38,985 nt of DNA from Aeromonas aquatica (GCF_000764655.1 NZ_JRGL01000097.1:1-38985), one strand, 5' to 3'. Counted from the first letter of the stretch, positions 1 through 8,427 are shown. Numbers and translations: made by a program. Notes: generated from the letters alone by a model not told the origin.

Positions 1-53
1 AAGCTGAGCAGTGGGAAGAGAGACAGCAGGTGTTGAAAGGCTTGGGTATCCAT
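1..53 (-). CDS. Partial 5' end of a possible transposase gene
   Basis: Only 17 complete codons are visible, beginning MDTQAFQHLLSLFPLLS. The ATG at 53-51 is preceded by GAGGG at an 8-base spacing. The fragment is too short for domain recognition. The transposase reading rests on the terminal-repeat-like sequence at 103-120 just upstream. It could instead be the start of an unrelated minus-strand gene. Nothing recognisable lies between 121 and 240. Confidence 0.35.
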   Translation of the reverse strand, partial: MDTQAFQHLLSLFPLLS

Positions 54-120
54 GATGGTGGCCCTCAGGGTGATGACCTATTTCAAGGTTAGCCTTTCAA
101 CACGTAATTGGGACAGAGCC
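1..120 (-). mobile_element. Probable end of an insertion sequence entering from the left
   Basis: Read on the minus strand, the sequence from 120 downward begins GGCTCTGTCCCAATTACG, which resembles an IS terminal inverted repeat. After about 50 bases come a good Shine-Dalgarno (GAGGG near 62-66) and an ATG at 53-51 opening a frame that runs off the window. A terminal repeat followed closely by a well-spaced start is the usual layout of an IS end. The other end is outside the window, so neither the matching inverted repeat nor a target duplication can be checked. The family (IS1595-like is my guess) is not established. Confidence 0.4.
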
Positions 121-240
121 ATTTTTATGCCCAGGATCCGCTCATTTTGATGAGTTCCGCTCAGTCCCAGGCCCACCACAGAGCCAGGTTCGTCTAAATC
201 CTGACCACTCGCCGACACGCCCCACAGGATCTGCATTCAT

Positions 241-258
241 TGGCACTCTAATTGCTTA
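241..258 (+). promoter_or_regulatory. Sigma-54 promoter of the fliE operon
   Basis: TGGCAC, five bases, then TTGCTTA places GG (242-243) and GC (254-255) exactly ten bases apart, the invariant RpoN spacing. Transcription would start near 267, about 30 bases before the chosen fliE start. In Vibrio and Aeromonas, fliE operons are RpoN-dependent and activated by FlrC. The element survives the IS-like sequence that ends 120 bases upstream. Confidence 0.85.
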
Positions 259-295
259 GTGGCAGTCAGCGTCAATGATTTGTCTGGGGATGAAG

Positions 296-613
296 ATGGA
301 AATAAGTGCAAGCAGCCTGATGCAAGAGATGCAGGCGCTCAAGGTCGAAGCCGGCGCCACGCCGCTGAGCCAACCCGGTCGTCAGGTTAATTCGGATTTT
401 GGTCAGATGCTGCAACAGGCGCTAGACAACGTCAACGAGCTGCAGGGCGGCGCCAATGATCTGCGCACCCGTTTCGACATGGGTGACAAGTCGGTGGACC
501 TGTCCGAGGTGATGATCGCCGGGCAGAAATCCTCCATCGCCTTCGAGGCGACGGTACAGGTGCGTAACAAGATGGTCGATGCCTACAAGACCATCATGAA
601 CATGCCGGTATAA
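296..613 (+). CDS. fliE: Flagellar hook-basal body protein FliE
   Basis: FliE joins the MS-ring to the proximal rod and is among the first rod proteins exported. The product is 105 aa, the usual length, and the C-terminal half matches the family (IAFEATVQVRNKMVDAYKTI, ending NMPV). I chose ATG 296 because GGGG at 286-289 sits six bases upstream; ATGs at 275 and 290 are in frame but have worse spacing. It is the first gene after a sigma-54 promoter. The last codons and the following 30 bases resemble each other (tgaacatg at 597 and 628, ataagg at 610 and 642), so the fliF Shine-Dalgarno may be a copy of the fliE end. Confidence 0.93.
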   Translation: MEISASSLMQEMQALKVEAGATPLSQPGRQVNSDFGQMLQQALDNVNELQGGANDLRTRFDMGDKSVDLSEVMIAGQKSSIAFEATVQVRNKMVDAYKTIMNMPV

Positions 614-656
614 GGGTCAATAAACCGTGAACATGTCAGCAATAAGGACCTAACTC

Positions 657-2363
657 GTGGCAACTGATCAAAACGGCGACCTGCTGATCAACAGCGAGGG
701 GGGCGCGGCCCTCGACGAGCACGAGCAGAAGAGCTCGGCGCTGGGCTTCTTGTCCAACACCGATGTGTTGCGGCAGATCACCCTGATCCTGGGGTTGACC
801 ATCTGTCTGGCCATCGCCGTCTTCATCCTGCTGTGGGGCAAGGAGCCGGAGATGCGTCCGCTCGGCACCTTCAACACCCAGGAGCTGGTCTCCACCCTCG
901 ACTATCTGGATCAGCAGAAGATCCCCTATCAGGTCGAGGGCAAGAGCGTGCTGGTCAGCGCCGAGAACTATGGTGACATCCGCCTGCGTCTGACCCGGGC
1001 CGGACTGGCTGGCAACAGCGACGTCAGCAACGATGGCGAGTCCATCCTGCTCAAGGACTCCAGCTTCGGCGTCAGCCAGCGCATGGAGGGGGAGCGCCTC
1101 AAGCTCAGCCGCGAGCGCCAGCTGGCGAGCGCCATCGAGCAGTTCCAGAATGTGGCCAAGGCCCAGGTGCTGCTGGCCATTCCCAAGGACAACGTGTTCG
1201 CCCGCAACGAACGCAAACCCAGCGCCACCGTGGTGCTGAGCCTCAAGGGCAGCGCCCTCGGCCAGGGGGAGGTGGACTCCATCGTCGACATGGTCGCCTC
1301 CGCCGTCCACGGCCTCGAACCGACCCGCGTCACCGTGACCGATCAGAACGGTCGCCTGCTCAACTCCGGCTCCCAGGATCCGCTCTCCGCCCAGACTCGC
1401 AAGGAGTTTGCGATGCAGCAGAAGCAGGAGCTGGAGTACAAACAAAAAATTGACGCCATCCTGATCCCGGTGCTGGGGGCTGACAACTACACGGCGGAGG
1501 TGGATCTCTCCCTCGACTTCTCCCAGCAGGAGCAGACCCGCAAGACCTACAACCCCGACCTGCCCGCCGTGCGCTCCGAGATGACGGTGGAAGACAACAG
1601 CGGCACGGGCAGCAATGGCGGCGTGCCCGGCGCGCTCTCCAACCAGCCTCCGGCCGCTTCCAGCATTCCCCAGCAGGCGACGGGCGCCGATGCGGAGTCA
1701 GCCTCCAGTGGTCGCTCCCGCAAGGAGGCGACCCGTAACTTCGAACTGGATACCACCGTCAGCCATATCCGGCGCCAGCAGGGCGGCATTCGCCGCATGA
1801 CGGTGTCGGTGGCGGTGGATTACAAGGCCACCCCGGGCGCCGATGGCGCCGTCACCCGGGAGGCCCGCAGCCAGGCCGAACTCGATACCCTGCGTCGCCT
1901 GCTCAGTGGCGGCCTCGGTTATGATGTGACCCGGGGGGATACCCTGGAGGTGGTCGCCATTCCGTTCAACCGCCCCGAACTCGAGGCCATGGCCGATACC
2001 CCCGTCTACGAGCAGCCCTGGTTCTGGCGTGCGGTGCGCATCGCCGCCTCGGTGCTGGTCATCATAGTGCTGATCGTGACCGTGGTACGGCCCATGCTCA
2101 AGCGCCTGCTCTACCCGGATGCACGCCCGGAAGGGGAGCTGGATCTGGACAACAGCATAGTGCTGGGTGGGGATGACGAGCTCAGCCTGCTGGCGGCGCA
2201 AGCGGAAGCCGAACCCGTGTTCGGGGTGCGTGACGGCCATCTGAAGCTGCCGGATCTGCACCGTGACGAAGACTTGCTCAAGGCGGTGCGTGCGCTGGTG
2301 GCGAATGAACCGGATCTGGCCGCTCAGGTCATTAAAGAATGGGTAACGAACCGAGATGCCTGA
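657..2363 (+). CDS. fliF: Flagellar MS-ring protein FliF
   Basis: FliF forms the MS-ring in the inner membrane, the base on which the C-ring and export gate assemble. At 568 aa it is family length. It has a cytoplasmic N-terminus, a first membrane helix at about 41-60, a large periplasmic ring-building region with a low-complexity Gly/Ser/Pro stretch around 310-350, a second helix at about 455-480, and a C-terminal FliG-binding segment (LLKAVRALVANEPDLAAQVI). The start is GTG 657 with AAGGA at 644-648. The gene overlaps fliG by 8 bases, which suggests translational coupling. Confidence 0.96.
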   Translation: MATDQNGDLLINSEGGAALDEHEQKSSALGFLSNTDVLRQITLILGLTICLAIAVFILLWGKEPEMRPLGTFNTQELVSTLDYLDQQKIPYQVEGKSVLVSAENYGDIRLRLTRAGLAGNSDVSNDGESILLKDSSFGVSQRMEGERLKLSRERQLASAIEQFQNVAKAQVLLAIPKDNVFARNERKPSATVVLSLKGSALGQGEVDSIVDMVASAVHGLEPTRVTVTDQNGRLLNSGSQDPLSAQTRKEFAMQQKQELEYKQKIDAILIPVLGADNYTAEVDLSLDFSQQEQTRKTYNPDLPAVRSEMTVEDNSGTGSNGGVPGALSNQPPAASSIPQQATGADAESASSGRSRKEATRNFELDTTVSHIRRQQGGIRRMTVSVAVDYKATPGADGAVTREARSQAELDTLRRLLSGGLGYDVTRGDTLEVVAIPFNRPELEAMADTPVYEQPWFWRAVRIAASVLVIIVLIVTVVRPMLKRLLYPDARPEGELDLDNSIVLGGDDELSLLAAQAEAEPVFGVRDGHLKLPDLHRDEDLLKAVRALVANEPDLAAQVIKEWVTNRDA

Positions 2364-3417
2364 AGAGAAGAAAAACCAAATCACCGGTAACGAGATTACC
2401 GATGTGCAGCGCCAGATCCTGGATCAGATGCCCGGGATGGAGATGGCCGCCCTGTTGATGCTGAGCCTCAACGAAGAGGATGCGGCCCAGATCTTCCGCC
2501 ACCTCGAGCCCAAGCAGGTGCAGCGGCTCGGCATGTCCATGGCCTCCATGTCGGACTTCAGCCACGATCGGGTGGCGGCGGTGCACCGTCAATTTATCGA
2601 AGACATCCAGAAATACACCAATATCGGCATCGGCAGCGAAGACTTCGTGCGCAAGGCCCTGGTGGCGGCGCTCGGCGAGGACAAGGCCAGCAACCTGGTG
2701 GATCAGATCATCCTGGGGTCCGGTGCCCGGGGTCTCGATTCCCTCAAGTGGATGGATGCGCGCCAGGTGGCCAGCATCATCCAGAACGAACACCCGCAGA
2801 TCCAGACGATCGTGCTGTCCTACCTGGAGCCAGAGCAGTCGGCGGAGATCCTGAGCCAGTTCCCGGAGCAGGTGCGCCTGGATCTGGTAATGCGCATCGC
2901 CAACCTCGAAGAGGTGCAACCGGCGGCGCTGCAGGAGTTGAACGACATCATGGAGAAACAGTTCGCCGGTGCGGCCGGGGCTCAGGCCGCCAAGATGGGC
3001 GGTCTCAAGGCCGCCGCCAACATCATGAACTACCTCGACACCAACATCGAAGGCCAGCTGATGGACTCCATCCGCGACTCCGACGAGGAGATGAGCCAGC
3101 AGATCCAGGATCTGATGTTCGTGTTCGAGAACCTGATCGACGTGGACGATCGGGGCATCCAGACCCTGCTGCGGGAAGTGCCGGGGGATCTGCTGCAACG
3201 GGCGCTCAAGGGCTCCGACGATCAGATGCGGGAAAAAGTGTTCAAGAACATGTCCAAGCGGGCCGCCGAGATGCTGGCGGACGATCTGGAGGCCATGGGG
3301 CCGATCCGGGTCTCCGAAGTGGAGGCGGCCCAGAAGGAGATCCTCTCCACCGCCCGTCGTCTGGCGGATGCGGGCGAGATCATGCTGGGCTCCGGTGGCG
3401 GCGAGGAATTCCTCTAA
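2356..3417 (+). CDS. fliG: Flagellar motor switch protein FliG
   Basis: FliG is the C-ring protein that meets the stator and generates torque. The 353-aa product has an N-terminal FliF-binding domain, a middle domain with the conserved EHPQ motif near residue 145 that contacts FliM, and a C-terminal domain with the charged torque helix (about 300-330). The ATG lies inside the end of fliF. The last 14 codons plus stop and the next ATG (3373-3423) have a diverged in-frame copy immediately downstream (3439-3489). Confidence 0.96.
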   Translation: MPEEKKNQITGNEITDVQRQILDQMPGMEMAALLMLSLNEEDAAQIFRHLEPKQVQRLGMSMASMSDFSHDRVAAVHRQFIEDIQKYTNIGIGSEDFVRKALVAALGEDKASNLVDQIILGSGARGLDSLKWMDARQVASIIQNEHPQIQTIVLSYLEPEQSAEILSQFPEQVRLDLVMRIANLEEVQPAALQELNDIMEKQFAGAAGAQAAKMGGLKAAANIMNYLDTNIEGQLMDSIRDSDEEMSQQIQDLMFVFENLIDVDDRGIQTLLREVPGDLLQRALKGSDDQMREKVFKNMSKRAAEMLADDLEAMGPIRVSEVEAAQKEILSTARRLADAGEIMLGSGGGEEFL

Positions 3418-3489
3418 GCCATGCAGCCTAAACCGTGTGATGATATCGCCCTGTCATCTGGTCGTCGCGAGGAGCGTCTCTAAAGCATG
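3373..3489 (+). repeat. Duplicated fliG 3' terminus filling the fliG-fliH gap
   Basis: Copy 1 (3373-3423) is the end of fliG with its stop, three bases and an ATG. Copy 2 (3439-3489) repeats the arrangement 66 bases later, still in the fliG frame. Encoded ends are GEIMLGSGGGEEFL and DDIALSSGRREERL, sharing I, L, SG, EE and final L. GAGGA, CTCTAA and the following ATG are kept, so copy 2 carries the Shine-Dalgarno and start of fliH. A 20-codon reading frame runs from ATG 3421 to TAA 3481-3483, three bases before fliH. Whether it is translated is unknown. Confidence 0.6.
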
Positions 3490-4290
3490 AATAACAACAA
3501 TAACAAGCTGCGCGGCTATGTCAGGCCCGAGGCGGACGCCGATCAGGTCGAGGCCTGGGGCTGGCCCGAGATGGAGGTCGAGTCCGAGATCCAGGTCAAT
3601 GCCCTGGGGCTTGGCCCGGACTGGTACCGGCAGGAGCAGGAAGCCGAGGCTCCCATCGAAGAGCCCGAGGAGGAGCCGGCTCCCAGCATCACAGCCGAAG
3701 AGCTGGAAGCCATTCGCCAGGCCGCCTGGGAAGAGGGCATGCGCGATGGGCGGGAGGCCGGTTTTGCCAAGGGGCTGGAGGAGGGCAAGCTGGAAGGCTT
3801 GCAACAGGGTCATCAGGCCGGTTTGGAGCAGGGCAGGGAAGAGGGGCTCGCCCTCGGCCAGGAGCAGGTGGAGCAGCAGATTGCCCACTGGCAGGGACTG
3901 GCGGATCGTCTCGCCAACCCGCTCAGCGAGCAAGACAGTGCGGTGGAGCAACAGCTTATCGCCCTGGTGCAACAGCTGGCCCGCGCCCTCATCCGCCATG
4001 AAGCGCAGACGTCCCCCAAGCTGCTGCTCGAGGCGCTCAAGCAGGGGCTCTCTCTGCTGCCCGCCGCCGAGCATGGCGTGACCCTGATGCTGCACCCGGA
4101 CGATGTCACCCGGGTCGAGCAGGCCTTCGGCGCCGAGGAGTGTGCCAAGCGTCACTGGCGGCTGCGTAGCGATCCCACCCTCTCCCCCGGCGATCTGCAA
4201 CTGGCCACCGAACTCTCCAGCATCGATCTGACCCTCTCGGGACGCATCGATCAGCTGCTGCGCAACTTCCTGCGCGACAATGCCGAGTAA
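3487..4290 (+). CDS. fliH: Flagellar export ATPase regulator FliH
   Basis: FliH binds and restrains the FliI ATPase and docks it to the C-ring through FliN. The product is 267 aa. A central helix carries the FliH signature GxxxG series: eleven glycines at exact four-residue intervals from 84 to 124. The C-terminal half (about 150-267) is the globular FliI-binding domain. The acidic N-terminus (Glu/Pro rich, 50-66) is the likely FliN-binding side. The start is ATG 3487, preceded by GCGAGGAG of the duplicated fliG end. The final codons are the first member of a tandem repeat array extending to fliI. Confidence 0.92.
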   Translation: MNNNNNKLRGYVRPEADADQVEAWGWPEMEVESEIQVNALGLGPDWYRQEQEAEAPIEEPEEEPAPSITAEELEAIRQAAWEEGMRDGREAGFAKGLEEGKLEGLQQGHQAGLEQGREEGLALGQEQVEQQIAHWQGLADRLANPLSEQDSAVEQQLIALVQQLARALIRHEAQTSPKLLLEALKQGLSLLPAAEHGVTLMLHPDDVTRVEQAFGAEECAKRHWRLRSDPTLSPGDLQLATELSSIDLTLSGRIDQLLRNFLRDNAE

Positions 4291-4525
4291 CCCTGTGGGG
4301 CTCTTTATCGGGACGTCGCGCCGCTGCGCGGCATCTCCCAGCGTGACAATGCCGAGTAACGGCATGTTCCGTGCTCTCTACGAGGCATCGCGCTGCTGTG
4401 CGGCATCTCCCAGCGTGACAATGTCGAGTAACCCTGTGCTCCGGCTCTTTATCGGGACGTCGCGCCCCTGCGTGGCATCTACCTGCGTGACAATGCCGGA
4501 CAATGGCATGCTCCGCCATCTTTCC
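4276..4525 (+). repeat. Tandem 69/72/72-bp repeats derived from the fliH 3' end
   Basis: The sequence GACAATG followed by CCGAGTAA or a variant starts at 4276 (end of fliH), 4345, 4417 and 4489, giving periods of 69, 72 and 72 bases, all multiples of three. The units share the last roughly 50 bases of fliH in degenerate form (CGGGACG, GCTGCGCG, GGCATCTCCCAGCGT) plus a short linker (CCCTGTG or GGCATGTTCC). The last unit is truncated before the fliI Shine-Dalgarno (CTGGAGG). The whole fliH-fliI gap is accounted for by these copies. Confidence 0.8.
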
Positions 4526-4549
4526 CCTTTCTCTCTGGAGGCGCGATGA
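4280..4549 (+). CDS. Repeat ORF bridging fliH and fliI
   Basis: This 89-codon frame starts at an ATG inside the last codons of fliH (+1 frame) and stops at TGA 4547-4549, overlapping the fliI ATG as ATGA. Because the repeats are multiples of three, it is built of 23-24 residue units, each beginning M(P/S)SN or MPDN and ending (P/C)SVT or CVT, with GTSR and CAASP inside. It has no recognisable domain. It could be a translated leader carrying ribosomes across the gap, or a frame left open by chance in GC-rich DNA. I see no strong Shine-Dalgarno, so translation would rely on coupling to fliH. Confidence 0.35.
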   Translation: MPSNPVGLFIGTSRRCAASPSVTMPSNGMFRALYEASRCCAASPSVTMSSNPVLRLFIGTSRPCVASTCVTMPDNGMLRHLSPFSLEAR

Positions 4550-5877
4550 CAGCGTCCTTGCTCAATCGGCTGCAAGGCTATCGGGTGCGCGATGTCGCCC
4601 CCATTCCACCGGTGGCGGGCAAGCTGACTAGGGTGGTGGGGCTGACGCTGGAGGCCATCGGCTGCCGCGCCGCCATCGGCGCCCTCTGCCGCATCGATAC
4701 CCAGGATGGTGCCCTGGAGGCCGAGGTGGTGGGCTTCTCCGGCGATCGCCTGTTCCTGATGCCGAGCGAACAGCTCAAGGGGGTCATCCCCGGTGCCCGG
4801 GTGGTGCCCATCACCGAGGATCACGGCATCCCGGTGGGCATGAACCTGCTCGGCCGGGTCATCGACGGCATAGGCCAGCCCCTGGACGGACTCGGCCCCA
4901 TCATCTCCTCCCAGACGGTGCAGTTCGCCCAGCAACGGATCAATCCGCTCGCCCGCCGTGCCATCCATCAGCCGATGGATGTAGGGGTGCGCGCCATCAA
5001 CGCCGTGCTCACCGTGGGCCAGGGCCAGCGCATGGGGCTGTTTGCCGGCTCCGGCGTCGGCAAGTCGGTGCTGCTCGGCATGATGACCCGTGGCGCCGCG
5101 GCGGACGTGGTGGTGGTCGGCCTCATCGGCGAACGGGGCCGGGAGGTGAAGGAGTTTATCGAGGAGATCCTCGGGGCCGAGGGGCGCGAGCGCGCCGTGG
5201 TGGTGGCGGCCCCCGCCGATGCCTCGCCGCTGATGCGGCTCAAGGGTTGCGAGACGGCGCTCGCCATCGCAGAATACTTCCGCGAGCAGGGCCTCAACGT
5301 GTTGCTGCTGATGGACTCCCTCACCCGCTACGCCCAGGCCCAGCGCGAGATTGCCCTGGCGGTGGGCGAGCCACCGGCCACCAAGGGCTACCCGCCCTCG
5401 GTGTTTGCCAAATTACCGGCGCTGGTGGAGCGGGCCGGCAACGGCAGCGACGGCCAGGGCTCCATCACCGCCTTCTTCACCGTGCTGACCGAGGGGGACG
5501 ATCTGCAGGATCCCATCGCCGATGCGGCGCGGGCCATCCTCGATGGCCACATAGTGCTGGCGCGGGAGCTGGCGGATGCGGGCCACTATCCGGCCATCGA
5601 CATCGAGAAGTCCATCAGCCGGGTCATGCCCATGGTCACCTCGCCGGAACACATGGAGCTGGCGCGTACCTTCAAGCAGTTCTACTCCCTCTATCAGCAG
5701 AACCGGGATCTCATCACCATAGGCGCCTACAGCCAGGGCTCGGATCCCCGCATCGACAGGGCCATCATCCAGAAACCCTATCTGGATCAGTTCTTGCAGC
5801 AGAAAATGCGCGAGGTGATTCCCTACGACGAAGGCCTGCAATCCCTGCACATGGTGGCCATGCCACTGATGCGCTGA
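4546..5877 (+). CDS. fliI: Flagellum-specific export ATPase FliI
   Basis: FliI is the F1-beta-like ATPase of the flagellar type III export apparatus, working with FliH and FliJ at the cytoplasmic gate. The 443-aa product has the P-loop AGSGVGKS at about 167-174, the GERGREV motif, Walker B region [13 protein letters not shown] and the [11 protein letters not shown] motif typical of FliI/YscN. The start is ATG 4546 with CTGGAGG upstream. The stop TGA at 5875-5877 overlaps a short ATG chain leading to fliJ. Confidence 0.96.
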   Translation: MTASLLNRLQGYRVRDVAPIPPVAGKLTRVVGLTLEAIGCRAAIGALCRIDTQDGALEAEVVGFSGDRLFLMPSEQLKGVIPGARVVPITEDHGIPVGMNLLGRVIDGIGQPLDGLGPIISSQTVQFAQQRINPLARRAIHQPMDVGVRAINAVLTVGQGQRMGLFAGSGVGKSVLLGMMTRGAAADVVVVGLIGERGREVKEFIEEILGAEGRERAVVVAAPADASPLMRLKGCETALAIAEYFREQGLNVLLLMDSLTRYAQAQREIALAVGEPPATKGYPPSVFAKLPALVERAGNGSDGQGSITAFFTVLTEGDDLQDPIADAARAILDGHIVLARELADAGHYPAIDIEKSISRVMPMVTSPEHMELARTFKQFYSLYQQNRDLITIGAYSQGSDPRIDRAIIQKPYLDQFLQQKMREVIPYDEGLQSLHMVAMPLMR

Positions 5878-5904
5878 TGAGATGAACCGGATGGGAGTGT
5901 TGGA

Positions 5905-6345
5905 ATGAGTAAAGGCTTGGAGTTGTTGGCCACCAGGTTGGTCGAGGCGGAGCAGCAGGCGGCCATGGCGCTGGCCAAGGCCCAGCAGGATCTGAAGCTG
6001 TTCATGGATCAGCAAGAGGCGCTGAACCAGTATCGCCAGATCTACCACCAGCAATGGACAGACCGGGGCCTGCAGGGGATCACGCCCCAGCAGAACAGCC
6101 AGTATCACGCCTTCATCAGCAAGCTTGAGAATGCGGCGACCCAGCAGTACCAAGGGGTGCTGCAGGTGCGCGAGGCGCTGGCATTGTGTCGCACCCAATG
6201 GCTGGAGGCCCAGCAGCGACGCAAGGCGGTCGAGCTGCTGCTCGAGAAACAGGCGGGACGGGTGCGCCAGAAGGCCCAGCGTCAGGAGCAGAAGATGCTG
6301 GACGATTACGCCATCATGCGGCGCTATCACCATTCTGGCCTGTAA
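5905..6345 (+). CDS. fliJ: Flagellar export chaperone FliJ
   Basis: FliJ is the small coiled-coil stalk of the FliI hexamer and links it to FlhA. The 146-aa product is almost entirely helical, rich in Gln, Ala, Lys and Glu, with no hydrophobic segment, as expected. Position directly after fliI supports the call. Between fliI and fliJ there is a chain of overlapping starts and stops (ATG 5877, ATG 5882, then fliJ ATG 5905). The end of the gene contains the fliK promoter, so the stop codon (6343-6345) lies within a sigma-54 element. Confidence 0.92.
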   Translation: MSKGLELLATRLVEAEQQAAMALAKAQQDLKLFMDQQEALNQYRQIYHQQWTDRGLQGITPQQNSQYHAFISKLENAATQQYQGVLQVREALALCRTQWLEAQQRRKAVELLLEKQAGRVRQKAQRQEQKMLDDYAIMRRYHHSGL

Positions 6346-6353
6346 CTTGCTTC
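6336..6353 (+). promoter_or_regulatory. Sigma-54 promoter of the fliK operon
   Basis: TGGCCTGTAACTTGCTT places GG (6337-6338) and GC (6349-6350) exactly ten bases apart, with the favoured TTGCTT end also seen before fliE and flhA. The element spans the fliJ stop codon. Transcription would begin near 6362, leaving a leader of about 70 bases before fliK. This divides the fli genes into two RpoN-dependent units, fliEFGHIJ and fliK onward. Confidence 0.8.
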
Positions 6354-6435
6354 CGTTTTCTTTATCGTGATAAATACGCGGTGACGGGGCGACGTCGATG
6401 TCGCCGGCCACCGGATTGTCGTCAGGGATCCCCGC

Positions 6436-8370
6436 ATGATACAGACCCAGTTGCTCAAGGCCGCCATCCAGGCCACCCCTGCCGACAGCGGCACGCCGTC
6501 GGCCATGCTCCAGGGCAATGAGGCCGAACTGCCACTGCAGGGGGATGGCAAGGCCGCGTTTGCCGATGCCATGGCCAGGGCCCAGCTTGTCGGCAAGGGG
6601 GCGCCAGCCGCCCAAACTGGCGAACAGCCCCCGATAGCGATAGCGCTGGATGCCAAATCTTTGGCGACCGACGGGACTCCCGTCGCGACGCAGCCAACGT
6701 CTGACAAGAGCGACGAGACCGAGCTGCCCCCCGATGATTTTCTGCAGCAGTTGCAGGCCTCCCTCAGACAGGATGTGAGCCTGGTGGTCCCTCCTGCGCC
6801 CCTGGTGACCCAGACGGCGGTGCCGACGGCGCCGGTCATCGACGGCAACGACTTGCCGTCCGAGTCGCAGCCGGTGTCACTGGCTGACGTCGGCAAGCCC
6901 ACGGTTACGACCGGCGCCGCCACGCCGCAGGCGCTCTTGCAACCGGCGGCCGAAGGGCGAGGCACGGGCGAGACCCTTGCTCAAGGTGCAGCAGCTCCAG
7001 ACGCCGAGGCAGGCAAGAGCGACAAGGGGAGTGCGCCTGTTGCCGGACTTGGCAAGGGGGCTCAGGCTCTTGCCCTGCCTGTCGACGCTCTGGCCGCAGA
7101 TCGGGCTGCCCAGTCAAAAGAGCAGGCCACCAGCCAGGCAGAGAGGCTCGAGGCTGCCGCGCCGAAAGCCGTCCCACAGCCGCTGTCCGGTCAGGATCGG
7201 GCCGCCTTGCTGGCCAAGGTGATCCCCGCGGACGCCGAGCCGGTGGTAGACGCGAGCGTGCTACCCAGGGCGGGCAAGCCGGTGCAGCCTATTTCGGCTG
7301 AGCACGCCGCCCATGGCGCTCAGGCAACTTCAGGGGCGCACGGCGCCCAGGCGAGTGTGGCCAAGGCCTTTGGCGAGGGGCTGGTCAGGGTGGATACCAG
7401 GACAGACACCAGCGCCAATGCCACCCCGGATGGCACCAAGTCCGGCGATGAGAGCAGCCAGACCAGAGCTGCCGCCGAGCAGGAGGCCAAGCCGGGGCAG
7501 ACGCCGGCAGCCAAGTCCGAGACCACTGCCGCCGCCCAGGGCGCCGCTGGGAGCGGGGCGCCTACACCCGCCGGCGCGGATCCCGAGCCGGTACTGACGG
7601 CGCCACCGCAGATCCTGGCGAGCCACGAATCCCAGGGGCCGCAAGCCTCGCTGACGGCCCTGTCGGCCGGTATTCAGCAGATGGAGGCCGAGCCCGCGGT
7701 CGCGGTCAGGGCGGCCGTCGAGCTCAAGCAGACCGACATGAAGCTAAAACTGGATGAGTCCGGTACGCCTGCGCTGGAGACCAAGTCGGTCGAGCAGAGC
7801 GAATCGACTCCGGCCCCGCAGCATGCACAGACCCAGCCCGGCGAGAGCAGACCTGCGGCCGAAATAGCGGCCAGGCGGGAGGCTCAGAGTCTGCCGCACC
7901 TCAAGCTGGCGACCCCGGAAGCACCTGAGCAGTTGCACCAGAAGGTGAACCTGATGCTGACGGACAAGTTGCAGCAGGCGGAGCTCCAGCTCGATCCTCT
8001 GGGGCTTGGCAAGATGAAGATCCAGATACAGATGGGGGCTGACAACCAGGCCAGCGTCCACTTCGTGGTGCAGCATGGCCAGACCCGGGAGATGCTGGAG
8101 CAGGCCATGCCACGTCTGCGGGACATGCTGGCGGGGCAGGGGATCCAGCTCGGTCAGACCCAGGTCCAGCAACAGTCACAGCAGCAGGCGCAGCAGGGAC
8201 AACAACAGCAATCCCAGGGCCAGTCGGCCTTCAACGGTCAGGGTCAGCAGAGTCAGCAAGAGGGCGGATCTTTCGGCGGCAGCGGCCAGGGGAAGGGAGA
8301 TAATACGGCCCGTGCCATGAGTCTGCTGGTGGAATCGACAAACGACAGCGGAATTGATTTCTATGCTTGA
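6436..8370 (+). CDS. fliK: Flagellar hook-length control protein FliK
   Basis: FliK measures the hook and switches export specificity through FlhB. The 644-aa protein has a long low-complexity N-terminal and central region rich in Ala, Pro, Gln and Thr (the ruler). It is followed by the conserved C-terminal Flg_hook domain at about 500-575 (LQLDPLGLGKMKIQIQM onward, then VQHGQTREMLEQAMPRLRDM). A Gln-rich tail covers about 573-610. The long leader and the promoter at 6336 mark it as first gene of its transcript. Start ATG 6436 is the first in-frame ATG and has only a weak Shine-Dalgarno. Confidence 0.92.
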   Translation: MIQTQLLKAAIQATPADSGTPSAMLQGNEAELPLQGDGKAAFADAMARAQLVGKGAPAAQTGEQPPIAIALDAKSLATDGTPVATQPTSDKSDETELPPDDFLQQLQASLRQDVSLVVPPAPLVTQTAVPTAPVIDGNDLPSESQPVSLADVGKPTVTTGAATPQALLQPAAEGRGTGETLAQGAAAPDAEAGKSDKGSAPVAGLGKGAQALALPVDALAADRAAQSKEQATSQAERLEAAAPKAVPQPLSGQDRAALLAKVIPADAEPVVDASVLPRAGKPVQPISAEHAAHGAQATSGAHGAQASVAKAFGEGLVRVDTRTDTSANATPDGTKSGDESSQTRAAAEQEAKPGQTPAAKSETTAAAQGAAGSGAPTPAGADPEPVLTAPPQILASHESQGPQASLTALSAGIQQMEAEPAVAVRAAVELKQTDMKLKLDESGTPALETKSVEQSESTPAPQHAQTQPGESRPAAEIAARREAQSLPHLKLATPEAPEQLHQKVNLMLTDKLQQAELQLDPLGLGKMKIQIQMGADNQASVHFVVQHGQTREMLEQAMPRLRDMLAGQGIQLGQTQVQQQSQQQAQQGQQQQSQGQSAFNGQGQQSQQEGGSFGGSGQGKGDNTARAMSLLVESTNDSGIDFYA

Positions 8371-8427
8371 TGCCTGCCTGAGTAAGTTTATGATATCGAA
8401 CCAGTTTAGGACCAGGGTGGACAAGGG

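Noticed and set aside
3..92. Plus-strand open frame ending TAG at 90-92, possibly the end of flrC
   Set aside because: It shows no Fis-type helix-turn-helix expected at an FlrC end. The minus strand has a better explanation (ribosome site, ATG and IS-like terminal repeat).
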